Shown: positions 1 through 12,716, counted from the stretch's first letter. The stretch: DNA of 44,588 nt from Rhizopus sp. PT2906 (GCA_025529335.1 JAMYHX010000338.1:2265-46852); one strand, 5' to 3'. Program-made: numbers and translations. Notes: a model not told the origin generated them from the letters alone.

Positions 1-474
1 TGAATGGAGCTACTGTTATAATCACCCTCCGTACGCATCCAGAACTAAACTGTCCTAAATAGCCCTGGCCGCCCTGTCAGCCACCGGTACAGTCAAATCC
101 GAAGAGTAAGTGATTTTAAAACTAGTAGCTACCCGATTATTCATAATTCATAATCCTAATAAGATGATTAGCAATTATAATTGGGCTTTATTTGATTTTG
201 ATATTATTTATCTTTGAGGCTTTAGCTGTTTAACACACATATCTCCCCACAATGACCCACATGTACCAGAAGTCAGACTCCTAATACAATGTTCAATCCA
301 CAGAGCTAAAACTGGCCTGCAAAGCTGGACTGTGAAAGCTAAACAGGCAATCACTATGGAGGAGATACCATTGAATGGAGCTACTGTTATAATCACCCTC
401 CGTACGCATCCAGAACTAAACTGTCCTAAATAGCCCTGGCCGCCCTGTAGACCACCGGTGCAGTCAAATCCGAA
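1..474. repeat. Tandem direct repeat, two ~103-bp copies
   Basis: The sequence at 1-103 is repeated in the same orientation at 372-474 with only a few mismatches and a small shift near 87-90 versus 458-461. Copy 1 begins at the window edge, so the true unit may be longer and the period is at least ~371 bp. The block between the copies (104-371) is not repeated inside the window. A weak minus-strand reading frame covers 208-486, but I do not recognise it. This could be a tandem array unit or a pair of terminal repeats of a small element. Confidence 0.75.
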
Positions 475-870
475 AAGGGTGATCAATTAGTTTTAAAAAA
501 GGCATTTGTCTATGGAAATAGCATAAACATAAAAAACTAAAGAAAAATAATAGTTTAAGTGTGACATAACAGTCCAGACCGCGGAGTGTTAATACTAGGA
601 GTCTCCGATTTTCTTACACAGCCGCAAGATAGGGCTTTTAAAAATAGAATCGTTGCATTGTAAGGGTAGAGTGAAATGAAATATAATGTAAAATAAAATA
701 ATAAACTTACATGAATACCCTGCTGGAAAGATCAATCTTCTTTTACTATGATATTTGATCTACTATTTTCCAAAACATTGGGTTTATTAAAAGGTATATT
801 GATAAATATTGAAAGTTTGGAAAAGGGCTTGTTTGTTTATCTTTTTTGTTACTTGTTTAAGGTGTTCACT

Positions 871-2609
871 ATGACTAAAACAAGAAAACGAAGTCGCTCG
901 ATAGAAGAAGATGATGCTAATGTCGATGTAAACGGCCAAATCAGCCAATCGGTCGATGAGATTCAATCGACTTTATTAAATACATCAACTGAGTTGCTAA
1001 AAGAGAATATAAAGAAGCGCAGACCCTCCGCAACCAAGGCAGACACCAAACTAAAGCAAATTTATAACGTACAAAAAGTGAAAAAGGCTTTTGATTTTGC
1101 TAAAACGGTATAGTTCAAACACAAAAAAAGACAAGTAACTTTTCAACTAATAACCTAGTAGTTTGTTGAGGAGGATGATGTTATAATCCCAAACTGTCCT
1201 TTATCTATAGCCACCACTATCAAAAGAGCTTGCTTAAAAAACTATGATAACTATAAGACTCTTAATGATAATGATAAAAATATCGTCGCGTAAATATTAT
1301 GATGTATATTATATATGTAGCCAGTACTAAAGTGTATTTTATACTTAGCCTTGGGGCAAATGGTATACTCGATCTCTCCAAGAACTCTCCCCACAAAGAC
1401 TTATTGGGAAGTAATGTGTTTAATATTTTACAAAAGACATATCCCCCCTCCCTCACATCCATGGACATCTTTGAAGATATCGTTTGTGTCAGTGACATTG
1501 AAAAGGTAATATTAGGTGAACACATAATATTTGACGTTATTGCAAAAGTACCTAATATCTGCTTTTATAAAGAAAGCAAAGATCGATCTCAGTTCCGCAA
1601 GAGCCTACGCCAATAAAAAAGAAAGCTCAGCAAAAGGCTTTGAATCTACGATCTACGATGTCTATTCCGAATAGTAAGTGCGATTGCATGTTGTCAACTA
1701 ACTAATAGTTATACTAATATAATAAATAGCCTCAAGATTCTCCAATTCAAAAAGAAAGTATTTCGTAAAGATTTAGATATCACCGAAGGTGATTTCGCTG
1801 TGAAGGTGTGGGGGCCCATACTCGAAAGTACGATGCGAGATGAGGAAGAAATCAGGCTCAAATGGTAAGGACACCCTTATAAAAGTAAAACCTTTTTTAG
1901 TAGTTTTATTGTTATTAAAATAAACTGTACAATATAGGGGCGACAGTGTTGGAGATTCGTCAGGTGTTTCGGAATCCATAGGATTTAAAGTTGACGTTCG
2001 AGCAGTGTATGACCGGTTTAGTGCTAGAAAAAACCTAAAAGAGGTAGACACCGCAAACGTGGAGATGGCCAGAGCAGATGCATCAATCGGTAAAATCACT
2101 TCAGATCGCACCAAACTTTTTATTGAAAACAAATGCGTGATTGATCGATTGGTGTTCGAGGGTATCAATAAAGAAGACGCCGTGATCCCATGCTTACAAA
2201 TTACTGGTATATAGAATGAAAGTAAAATCATACATCCAAATAATCCTGATTTTATGATGATAGGCCCGAGAGCAATATTGTACTCCGTTAGACTCGTAGC
2301 AAATGGTTTGTACGTTGGAACTGAAGAAAGAAGATGCTCCTTGGTGAGAAATGGAAATGATATTTCCAATTTCCGACATGCTGTGAATTTGTTACAAACC
2401 TTTAGAGTAAGATGAATTAATATGTATAAAGAAAAGTACTTATTATAAATATATAGAGATCCGCTTTGAGTTTAATAAACATTAACAATCAAGAAAACAA
2501 TAGATCCAAAAAACACAAAGATACAATCATGGAACGACGGTCGACATGGATTCCTCCAGTCAATAACAATAATAAGGTCCCACCCCTTCCCCAGTATCTT
2601 TTTGAGTAA
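871..2609 (+). CDS. Uncharacterised eight-exon protein, probably lineage-specific Mucorales family
   Basis: I do not recognise a known domain. Exons are 871-1107, 1162-1289, 1325-1505, 1549-1673, 1730-1864, 1938-2206, 2264-2406 and 2457-2609. All seven introns are GT-AG and keep frame, giving 456 residues. The N-terminus is basic and looks like a nuclear localisation signal (KTRKRSRS and KKRRPS). A central part contains RAYANKKESSAKGFES and VWGPILESTMRDEEE, and the C-terminal tail contains STWIPP and PPLPQYLFE. Reading straight through meets a stop at 1614; splicing out 1506-1548 removes it. ATG 871 was preferred to in-frame ATG 748 because the stretch between them encodes an AT-rich hydrophobic run. 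The introns are tiny (35 and 43 nt). The consistent frame suggests a functional gene despite the surrounding transposon debris. I believe similar proteins recur in Mucorales genomes, but that is from memory. Confidence 0.6.
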
Positions 2610-3380
2610 ATAATATTATCATTGACAATTATATTGTATTTTAAAAAAATGAAATAAAAAAAACGTGAATTTATGCCTTTTTTTAATAAAGACATTTAGG
2701 AAGAGCAAAGTATAAGCGAATAACTGTTTCATATTTCAATATACCCAATAAAGACATTTTTATGATTGTTTTTTATTCAATTTCTCTACGTATTAATCTA
2801 TGCTATAGACATATGTCTGCTATTCTAGTATTTAAATAATACAACGAGGAAGACATCATCAAAAACAATTCTTGAATCATTAAATCAAACACTTTTTCTT
2901 TTATTTTTATATTCATACAATAAACAGGACATAACTTTTGTTATAAAAGTTCCTGATCTCTTCTTTTTATCTTTTACTTTACTTTACACTTTACAGTCTG
3001 TTCAACTTTAAAAGATCTGGTGGTTACTTCAAGCACCTAAACTTAAAAAAATCTGAAGAAAACTCTTTATATTAACAACAACCTCTTTAACCCCTAAGAA
3101 AAATTACAACAGTATAAATATACCAATATCATTTTTGAAATAAACGACATCAAATTCAGATCACCAAAACTTCATTCTATTCATACTGATTACGATCGTT
3201 TATCTCAATGCCACTCATAAGCAGACATTGTTCTACGACGAACTGTACTTCACACAACGGCTAAAAATATATCGGCTAGCAGCCGTTTCTGTTTTCCGCG
3301 TCTTATATCCGCGCATACCTCCAATTGTAAGCAGCATCATTATTTAAGATTTCTTTCAAGTAAAACCAAAAATGGTAGTC
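2610..3380. other. Gene-free AT-rich spacer
   Basis: This is the 3' flank of the eight-exon gene and sequence leading into the recombinase remnant. It is AT-rich with many short A/T runs. I see no coding sequence, RNA gene or repeat that I can support. Confidence 0.5.
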
Positions 3381-3425
3381 AAATCACTGAAGCAGGCATA
3401 GATTGGAACCTGGAGCCTGTCCATT

Positions 3426-3850
3426 TTGACAAGGTATGTTGCAACTAATTTCAGCTACTTTGCTTCTCTTGCTATCGACAAACTACAACAAAGGACAATT
3501 CTTTTATTATTTATTGCAACGATATGGAGACCAAGATCAGATATCGATACCTTGCAAGCACGCGATGTCCATTTCAAGTTTGATAATAATGCGGATCTCT
3601 CTGGCATTACGCTGTTCATCAGAGCATCAAAGAAGGATAAGCAGAAACAATCAGCCTTGGGTACCTTATCCCAAAAGTCAATGTGTACTGTATATACACT
3701 GTTTGTCTCCTGGAAAAAAAATAAGACATTTACGATCAGAGTTCCTAGACGAGCATACGGTGTTTCTCATATATCTCAACAATCTCAGCAAGGTACAATC
3801 CATTCAACCAAGTGCGGTAGCAAATACTGTGATATTGTGTATCGGCGCTT
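3426..3850 (+). pseudogene. Decayed tyrosine recombinase (Crypton/DIRS-like), copy A
   Basis: The translated fragment holds the first catalytic box of a phage-integrase-fold tyrosine recombinase: a hydrophobic helix followed by RPRSDIDTLQARDV, where the second R should be the catalytic Arg I. It matches the intact copy near 43.1 kb at the same positions (RPRSDIGRLQYQHV there). The frame shifts at the A-run at 3713-3722. Homology continues in the second frame as DEHTVFLIYL, matching VDHTLFLTYL of the other copy. The HxxR, W and Tyr boxes are missing, and the sequence meets a minus-strand integrase remnant near 3855. This is a truncated, frameshifted relic. Confidence 0.65.
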
Positions 3851-3854
3851 TTAG

Positions 3855-4610
3855 CCGGCACAATTTTTAAATTCAGTACCGTTATCACTCTGTAGTTTAG
3901 TAAGGAATTCCATGATAGAGAATACATCTACAAGTGTTCGAACGATTGTATCAGATTTTTTATCTGTTAAGGGTTTAATGATGCAAAAACGAGTGCATAC
4001 ATCAACAATAATTATGAATTAATTATTATTATTAGAAGACGTAGAAATAGGACCACCTAAATCAATAGCATAATGATCACTAGGATAATAGATATAAATG
4101 CTTCTTAGAGGATGATATTCTTTCTTTACAATATTACGCTTCATACAATTAGAGATGGAATTTGGCCAGTGAATACTTTGATTATGAAGACGTTTGACCA
4201 TCTGTTCTGTACTATAATAGGCAGTTGGATTATGAGCTTCATTCAACAGCTGTTGATTTTCATTTTAAGGAGGACTAAAATAATCGTTATAGATAGATTG
4301 ACCTGATTGTATGTGGAAGGTCTTTTGGTTGTTATGATTATTTAAATTAGACGTTAAAGAAACATCATTAGGCGAGGGAGAAGAAATGTTATCCGCTGAA
4401 ATAGAATTGGCACTAGCACTGTTACTCTTTAAGGAATAATATGAAGCCTTAGCTTCTTTTTATTACCGACGGTGTCAGATGTCGAATGATTTGTAAGAGA
4501 AGAGTAGAGCCTCTTGATTATATTCACATCTTCAATTTAATTTTTGATGCATGCTTTCGCAATGCTCTTTGACATAATGAGGTTGGGTATCAGGCTTTGC
4601 ACATGACATT
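3855..4610 (-). pseudogene. Decayed Ty3/gypsy-type retrotransposon integrase
   Basis: On the minus strand a partial integrase can be read. An H2C2-like zinc-binding remnant (RLHNQSIHWPNSISNC) is followed by the first catalytic Asp in YAIDLGGPIS, then FIIIVDVCTRF, KPLTDKKSDTIVRTLVDVF and the second Asp motif LQSDNGTEFKN. This order is that of the RVE/DDE integrase core. An in-frame TAA sits at about 4019-4021 between the two catalytic Asp regions, and the frame changes several times upstream (4250-4610). The catalytic Glu region is absent because the remnant ends where the recombinase relic begins. No LTRs or reverse transcriptase are visible. Orientation is opposite to the abutting tyrosine recombinase. 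Confidence 0.65.
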
Positions 4611-4619
4611 TATATTAAT

Positions 4620-7007
4620 TTTATTTTACAAAATGAAAAAAAAAAACTATTATAAGCAGCAAAGTATCTTTTAAAAAGGTAAAAAAATATCAAAACAATA
4701 CCGAAAGGCTTGCTTTGCTGTTGAAAGTGACCCTATCAAGGAAAAGCCAGTTGTATCATACTTATCTTTCAGAATACAATCTAATCAAATAGTCAGATTA
4801 GGGCGAAATGTCCCCATCAAAATTAATATTTGTTTACTAATTAATTCTTTGATCATGATTTTATAACCATTTTACTTATAAATTGCTATCCAAAGCCCAT
4901 TTTTACATTTATATTTCAGCATTTTTGTTAAAGAGCGTAACCTTTATTGCTTTTATCAGATTATATTAAAATATGGATTTTTGTTACATTAATACCAAAA
5001 AACGTGTGTTTATACATGCAATTTTTTTCTTGTTATCCATTTATTCATATAAGAAAATAAAAATGTTCTCATTTTATATTGAGACAAAATAGCTGATTAT
5101 TCAAATATCAAAAATCGGTTTTTTGTTTTTTACAGCTAAGCATCAATCTCTCGTATATTTACGGAATCTTTACAGTAAATGAAAAATCTTCGATAGTCTG
5201 TGCTTCAAACACATTGAGCCACTTTTTTTGTTGGAAATTAAAAAGGGGTGAAGACATCGAACAAACATACAGAATTGCAACTTCACAGCCATTTCAGCTT
5301 TTGAATTATTTTTGCAGTAGGAGAAAAAAGTTCTAATTCCAGTCTATATTGTTTATTCAGTAGTCTTAATCACTCTACAACTTTTATGTATGTATTAGAC
5401 ATTCTATGTATCAATCGATTAAAACAATTGCGCTAATAGGAGGAGCTTTAATAGTAAAATAACTTCATGTAAAGATTAAAACCATGTTCAGGAGCAATGA
5501 TGCTGATACTAAACCGGTAGTTTTCCAGTTGTCTTCCTTTCAAATAAACGTAATCTATTTAAATTAAAAAGTTCAGCCACCCTTGATTATTGTTGCCTTT
5601 AGCAATTATTTTAAAACAAATTTATTAGATTGTTTCTTTTTTTAAGAGAAAATATATGTAATATGCTTGGAAGTTTAATGGCGTACTTTTATTATAAAAT
5701 AAAAGCCATGTTGCCATGTTTAATAAAATTTAAGTCTATGAATATCTCAGGTATTGGACAATGAACTTTTAATCAATAGAGATTCCTAGTGGTGTTGGTT
5801 ACTTAAAACATGTAATGCATCGCAGAGATGACCAATATTGTAGCAGAATAAATCAAAATATACAACAGTTTACAGTACTTCAAAATGTATAAACAGAGTT
5901 CTCTTTTTCATTGTATTTGATGACCTAATATCCAGAAATAAACGAATTCTCATAGATATTAGTTTGCCTTTATCTCTTGCTTCTTGACTATTATATTCTC
6001 AAGATTTTTTTTTCAAGTTCAATTAAGTTTACACGGCTACGGTATTTAATTAATGACGAAGTCTGCTGAATGAATAGAGATCAATGATTTTAAATAATCA
6101 CATAAATGACAAAACACTCGATTCAGCGACGGAATGTCTAATGGCAATGATCTAAAAGATGTTTCTTGCCCACGTCGACTCTATTATGCAAGGCTTTCTT
6201 TTTTTAAAAAAAAAAGTTGATCAAAGGTTATCCTTTTCAGGAAGGAAGAGAAAAGCAATAGCAAACTTGTTTTCATAATTGTTGTCAATAAAAGTCGAAA
6301 ACCTGTAAGCTTTTGCAAGTTCTTTGAGTTGTAGCTTAAAAAACTCCTTTTGTCTCACATGCTTCTTGAAAGTTTGTCTTAAAATTTCGAAAGATATTAT
6401 ATTTCACTTTAGGATGCGCCAGCTGATCATGTGTCGATGCATACTTATTCTACAAAAAAACGATGTCAGAGGAGAGGCTTAGTCTTTATTATCCTAGTTA
6501 TCTCAAAGGTACACTTGTAAAAATGCAACAAGCTTTACTGGGAGAGAAAAGCAGGGGCCATAAGGGGGAACTTAGAATTTGCACTGGATATGCATTTTGT
6601 AAATAATGTTGGTTCAGTTGTTGACCTGTTCTAGGCTTATTCTGTTACGCAATATTCCACTTTTTTTTTGGTAATTTGCTCATGTTTTCCCTGATTTGAT
6701 GCACAGGCTATGCACGGAATTGCTATATTTGGCTTCCGTTCTTTAAATGAAAAATCGTAACGATGGTGACCATGGATAAGAATAAATCAATCAACTAGGT
6801 AAATTACTAGTTGTATTTGATGAATTTATTATAGGAGGGGGAATATACAAATTGTAACAAAAAATGTGAATTGCTTGAATGAGTAAAAAAAAGCAAAGCT
6901 CTAATTTTTTTCAGTTGAGATGTGTAAGAGAAAAACGGAAAGATGAATCTTGAAAGGGTAAAAAAAAGATTGCTGAAAATGAAGTGAAAAACTTGTAAAT
7001 GGCTTGT
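4620..7007. other. Gene-free AT-rich intergenic region
   Basis: About 2.4 kb of strongly AT-rich DNA without a convincing open frame, splice-consistent exon chain or RNA gene. The right end is the 3' flank of the minus-strand GFA1 gene. Homopolymer A and T runs are common, for example near 6009 and 6200. I see nothing else in it. Confidence 0.5.
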
Positions 7008-9364
7008 TTACTCGACAGTGACGGACTTGGCAAGGTTTCTAGGGAAGTCAACATCAACACCCTTCAAGATGGCAAGGTGATAAGAGAGCAATTGAAGAGG
7101 AATGATGTTGAGCAAGCCTTGTAAGCAGTCGGCAGTCTTGGGAACTTCAATGGTCTTGTATGTAGTGTTGGCCAAGTTTTGGTCACCAGCATTGCAAATG
7201 ATGATGGGGTTACCCTTACGAGCAGTGACTTGTTGAAGGGCAGATTGAACCTTGGGGTAAAGGCTGTCTTGAGTCATGATCAAGATAACGGGCATATGTT
7301 CGTCAATAAGAGCCAAAGGACCGTGCTTAAGTTCACCAGAGAAGATACCTTCACTGTGAATGTATGAGATTTCCTTGATCTTCAAAGCACCTTCAAGACA
7401 GGTGGCATTTTGATAACCACGACCCAAAATCAACAAACTCTTTTCTTGGGACAAGGTTTCAACAGCGAGCTTTTGAAGCTTGTTGTCAATAGCCAAGACT
7501 TCCTTGATGTGGCCGGGCAAGCGGTAAAGACCATCAATGATTTCTTCACGTCTCTTTTGTGTGGAGGTTCTGTCGGCAGACAATTGAAGAGCCATCATAA
7601 CTAAGGCAATGTATTGAGAGGTGTAAGCCTTAGTAGAAGCAACACCAATTTCGGGACCAGCGTTGATATGGACACCACAGTGTGTTTCACGAGAGATGGA
7701 AGAACCAACAGTGTTAGTAATACCAACACAGAGAGCACCGCGTTCTAAGCAGTAACGCATGGCCAAGATAGTATCGGCAGTTTCACCAGATTGAGAAACG
7801 AAGACACAGACATCGTCACGGAAGATAGGAGAGGCTCTATCCAAGAAGTCAGAGGCGAGTTCAGCTTGAGTGCTGATTTCACAGAGTTCTTCGAAGATGT
7901 TACGAGTGGCCAAGCAAGAGTGATAGGAGGTACCACAAGCAATGAACATGATACGACGAGCGCGACGGATGATATGAGTGTAGCCACGAAGACCACCCAA
8001 AGTAACTTCATGGTTTTCAAAGTTCACACGACCACGCATAGTGTTGACAACAGATTCGGGTTGTTCATAAATTTCCTTTTGCATAAAGTGATCGAAAGAA
8101 CCCTTCATGATCTCAGCCAATTCAATTTCCAAGGTTTGAATAGAACGAGTGGCAGGTGTGTTGTCTTCCTTTGAGCGGCGGACACGGTGGATGTGGAGTT
8201 CTAATCAATAGAATCAAGGTGAGCACAATTATAAAAATTTTCCATCCCCTATTTCTATTTATGGAAACTTACCACCATCAGCAATGTGGGCAATATCATC
8301 ATCTTCCAAGTATAAGACACGCTTGGTATGTTCAACAATGGCAGAGGCATCAGAAGCCAAGAAGTATTCGATAGGTTGAGGTAAACCATCTTCGCTCAAG
8401 AAAGCTCTGGATTGAGAGCGGTTCAAAGCAGGGCGAGACATGTCTTGACCTTCAACGGCGGAGACTTTAAAAAAGGGAAATTAATTACTTTTTTTTTAGA
8501 TAATATCAAGCTGAAACACTTACAATTAGCATCGTTGCCAACAGGGTTGGGACCAAATTCGACATCAACAAAGTCAACCTTGAGTTTCTTGGCGGTCTTG
8601 ACACCGATCAAGAGAGGGGAACCACGACGGGTAGAAACAACTTCGTTAGGGAAGTACTTGCTCTTGAAGATGAAGGCATAGGAACCTTCCAATTCCTTGA
8701 CGACGGCTTTGACGAGATCAGTGAAGCTCAAGTCCTTGTTGTGAGAATCAAAGATATACTTGGTCAACTTGACAACACATTCAGTATCGGTATCGCTTTC
8801 AAAGACATAGCCCTTCTTTTCGAGTAAAAGCTTGATTTCCTTATAGTTGGTAATGATACCATTGTGTACAATAGTGAATTCATTAGTGGAATCGGAGCGT
8901 TGAGGGTGAGAGTTGATTTGTGAAGGTTGACCGTGAGTAGCCCAACGGGTATGAGCCTAAGGATAATCAATAAGAACACGTACACACACATGTGTTGATG
9001 TATGCTACTTACCATGCCACAATGGCTAATGAATGGTTTATCAAAGTCGAAGGGATGTTCGTCAACCAACTTTCTTAAAGCAGCGACTTTACCAACTTGC
9101 TTAATGATAACAGCATCTTCATTGTCACCGTCAACAGCAATACCTAACAGATCACATAAATATATACGTACATAAGCGCTCATAGCATTGATCCTTACCA
9201 GCTGAATCGTAGCCTCTGTATTCTAAACGAGAAAGACCGTTCAAAAGAGTTTCGGTGACTTCACGGCGAGAACGTTCGCAAAGGAAATTGCAATAACTGT
9301 AAAAAAGTGAATAATATGAACAGAGTTGCTTAATTGTTTATCTTTACCCAAAGATTCCACACAT
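7008..9364 (-). CDS. GFA1: Glutamine--fructose-6-phosphate aminotransferase (isomerizing)
   Basis: It makes glucosamine-6-phosphate from fructose-6-phosphate and glutamine, the first committed step to UDP-GlcNAc and so to fungal chitin; it acts in the cytosol. Exons, in transcript order: 9348-9364, 9199-9296, 9013-9143, 8524-8956, 8273-8464 and 7008-8200, encoding 687 residues (family about 700). The start MCGIFGY places the nucleophilic Cys at position 2, the N-terminal amine of the mature class II amidotransferase. EYRGYDSAG, HTRWATHG, HNGIITNY and SDTDTE are glutaminase motifs. Two SIS domains follow, with ACGTSYHS, SQSGETADT, EGALKIKE and the C-terminal NLAKSVTVE. A serine-rich insert near residues 235-250 (SRPALNRSQSR) is typical of eukaryotic enzymes. 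All residues I would expect for catalysis are present. The first coding exon is only 17 nt. Confidence 0.97.
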
Positions 9365-10940
9365 GTCGAAAAGAGATGTTTAAAGATGAGAAGAAAAAGA
9401 GTAGAAAGTCGAATTCAAATTTCTATTTTTACTCCTATTTATATGATTGAAAAAGGTCTAAATTCCTTTCCGCGGTTTGACTTCATTTACTTTTTTAGGG
9501 TTCCGCGGATATTTTAGGCAGCCTCTATTTTTGATACTATCCAACTAATTTAATTTCCGATTTCGTTTATTTTTATCTGGCCAATGATAAACAACCTATA
9601 GATCAATGGATGAACAGTGCCAGGAATTAAGATAAAATAAGGGACAGTTATTTTTGGACAGACGGACTGAACACATGTAATTTTAACAACGTGAAGATAA
9701 ATGAGCGGAGATCAAGGCTTGAGAATGTGTGGAAGTAAACCGAAAAAAGGAAATAAAAAGGGTCATCACTCATAAAAACAACGATGCATGTTGCTATGAA
9801 AATAGCAGTGGTTGCTTATTATAGTCCCCCAGTTTTCCTAGAATTTTGATAGTTTAAACTTTCTTCACGTGTGAAATTAGGATTTCTTTGTTGTAAACCT
9901 ATCCATGTGTGATGCAGCCGATTTGCATTTGAGCCTCGCCCAAGTTATTCATTTAGTCGAGCATGTCACTTTGTATTAGTTACACTCGGACAAACACCAG
10001 CGCGGATGATAATTCCCTGACGTTGAGGTTTCCTTTTTGTCGTATATCTTCTATACAGAACTTATTGTAACATAGATTTATTAAAAATATAAAAAAACTT
10101 CCGAGCATTCCACGGCAAGAACAGTGTCAACGTCGAACGACATGGTTGTCATTTAAAAGAATAGATGGTAGCTCATCTTGCTCTTTACTACCCATCTCAA
10201 GTGCGGTAATTAAAAAGAATAATGAAAACCAGGGCGAACCGTCACAGTTGAGAAATAAGGGCTCAGGAGTGATGTAGCCTGCCGTTTTTTGATCAGTATT
10301 GTAAGGCTGTGTTTTCCATAAAAATGACCCGCGGCAGCAGTTAAAATTATTTAAATTATCTACTTCTTAGGTCAATGCAAGAACAAGCCGCGTTGTAACC
10401 TCAGACACTACTTGAACAAGTGCATGATACTCGACGTAAATCTTACAATGGCCCTTATAGTATGTGCTTGGAGTTGGTATACAGGTGGTTTTTTGGATCT
10501 ATTTGCGTACTGGAATTTAAATGAAGTCAAAGCTTAAAAAAATACAATAGTAAAGATTGTTTATTTACTCTTTTTTTATGCATAATCTAAAAACTGCTTG
10601 CCATTTGCTTTCTTTATACACTTACAATTATACAACTCAGAGTAAAGGCTATTGTAATACATATGCATGATTTTATTTAAAGGTTTACTTCCTATTGGTA
10701 TTGATCTAACTATATAAAGTAATTGTTAGCATTAGAGCAATTTAGGAAGTTTGATTCAATGGTAACTTATCATCCAGGTAACTGTTAACTTATTAGATAG
10801 GGTGCCACCTTCTTTTCTATCATGATAAGAAAGCTGACCGGTCATTATTAGTCGCATTGAGCCGATGGTTCTCAGCAAAATTCCAGTCACTATCGTCAAG
10901 CATGTAATCTTTATATATGGAGCTCAAGCCTTGTTCTTTA
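9365..10940. other. GFA1 upstream region, no gene seen
   Basis: The first few hundred bases should hold the GFA1 promoter on the minus strand. The rest is AT-rich without a supported gene. I found no motif clear enough to name as an operator or TATA element. Confidence 0.4.
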
Positions 10941-12715
10941 TGTGTTCAGCTTAATAATTCCAAATACAGCAACAACCTTCCGTTTCCTAAGAACACAAAG
11001 AGTCTCATACTTTTTTTATTCATCTTGCGTTCTTTTACATAAAATTGACAAGGCCTCGTTTGCTTTAAAATATCATATGAACCGTATATAAAATGCGCTG
11101 TTAAAGCACCAAAACTAATATCAAAGTCGTATAAACTAAACCAGCCTTTATTTATTTGTGGAGAGTACACAACCAAATAAGCACATCGGCAAAATGGCTC
11201 TTGTCTGTGAAGGAGGGGTATAATAAAAGCCACGGACCTATTGGATCCATGGATCAACTTTCTCAACATCACTGGCTCTACCAAGAGCTCTTTTAACAGC
11301 GTGCTTGGTTATCAGACACTCATCAATCATTCAATATATCATTTGTTTCCATGTCCAGTTTTCCTTGGTCAATAATTGTTTGTTGTCCCAAGTAACAGTG
11401 TGAGATCAATGGAACTCGGATATTTTGTCTGTCATCTGATACCCTCACTAATGACAAGCCGGAAAGTCAGTTATTTGTATCTTCAAGTCATTTACTATTA
11501 CTCATGTTTTTATTTAGTGCTGCGAATGGAGGGAAAGAAGTATTCAAAAAAAAAAATAGATCACATTACACGTAAAAAAGATCATTTACAGAGAAAATAG
11601 GAAAGATACTTTTAGTCAACATAGTGAGATGGATCTGTATGAGGCTTAAACTAGTACGAACAAGCCTCAAGTGTTAAGCCTTCAATTCCGCGGTAGTATT
11701 CCGTTACCTTGGAAGCAGCCATTGCACTTCTAGGTTTAATGTAGCTATAACTACACAGAGTTGCTTATTTTTTTTTTTGGTGAATAGACTGATACTGGAT
11801 AACGAGGGTCCCCTTTCTTTTGGTTCCGGTGATGGGAACTGTCTTCACCTTACAAAATCGTCCGAGCCCTTTTGCCTTCTTCATGTAGTCCAAAAAGAAT
11901 GCGCACTAAAATTCAACATTATTGCCATATTACGGTTCCAAAGACGATGTCGAGGAGCTTCAGCTATTTCAGTCATGGTATTCAAACAGTTTTAATTTTT
12001 GCATCTATATAAAACAACAAGCTTATTAGTCTTTTTTTTTCGACTTGCATACAGAAAAGCTTTTACCTTAAACGGCCATGACATATTACAATGGGAGGTA
12101 CTTTTTTCTTTCAGAAGCTCTAGGATTTTGCGCTTCGTTAAACTTTTCAATCTCTTTGTTTTTACAGGCAGGACATAATACGACGCTGTGGCTTCCATCC
12201 AGTATCAGCGATTGAGCTTTTAACTGCTATGGCCTTTAGAGGTAATTACATGAAGGAAAATGAAAAAAAAAAATGTACTGACAACATTTTTTATATAGTC
12301 GTCTTTTACGTGTCGTTGATGCAGCCAGTTTTAACTTGATCAGCTTAATACAGTGTTTTGTGTTTGAAACTAGAATGTTTTGAGCTCAATAGAAAGTTTG
12401 GGTTATCAGTAGAAACTTTTGACCTTCAATATACAAATCGTAGAAAAAAAATGTTGTAGTTATAGAATTTAAACTTATTGTGGATTTATATTCTTTGCAT
12501 AACAAAATACTGTAGAAAAAATCATTATAAGTGACGGATTCAACTTTATCAATCTTTATATAAAAATAAGTATACATAATATTTCATCCTTTAGGAAAGA
12601 ATAAAGGTCCAAGGTTATTCATGCTTGCTTTATCTTTCTCTTCTGTTAAGCGAAGGATTGAAGGATTGACTATCAACGAGAGCGAGCTGAGAAAACTGGA
12701 TGGCTTGAATCTATT
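10941..12715. other. Repeat-like region with unrecognised short frames
   Basis: Short open frames occur on both strands, among them 10946-11284 (minus) and 11777-11995 (plus). Around 11990-12200 a minus-strand reading gives a CPAC-containing stretch broken by stops. None forms a splice-consistent gene and I recognise none. The block lies between GFA1 and the repeat-family relic at 12.7 kb, so decayed mobile DNA is the likeliest content. Confidence 0.3.
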
Positions 12716-12716
12716 T

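Noticed and set aside
1299..1616. In-frame TAA at 1614 suggesting that the eight-exon gene is a pseudogene
   Set aside because: A GT-AG intron at 1506-1548 shifts to the frame AKIDLSSARAYANKK and removes the stop; all other exons then agree.
8412..8681. Plus-strand open frames across 7179-8681
   Set aside because: All lie antisense to GFA1 exons, which account for the coding signal.
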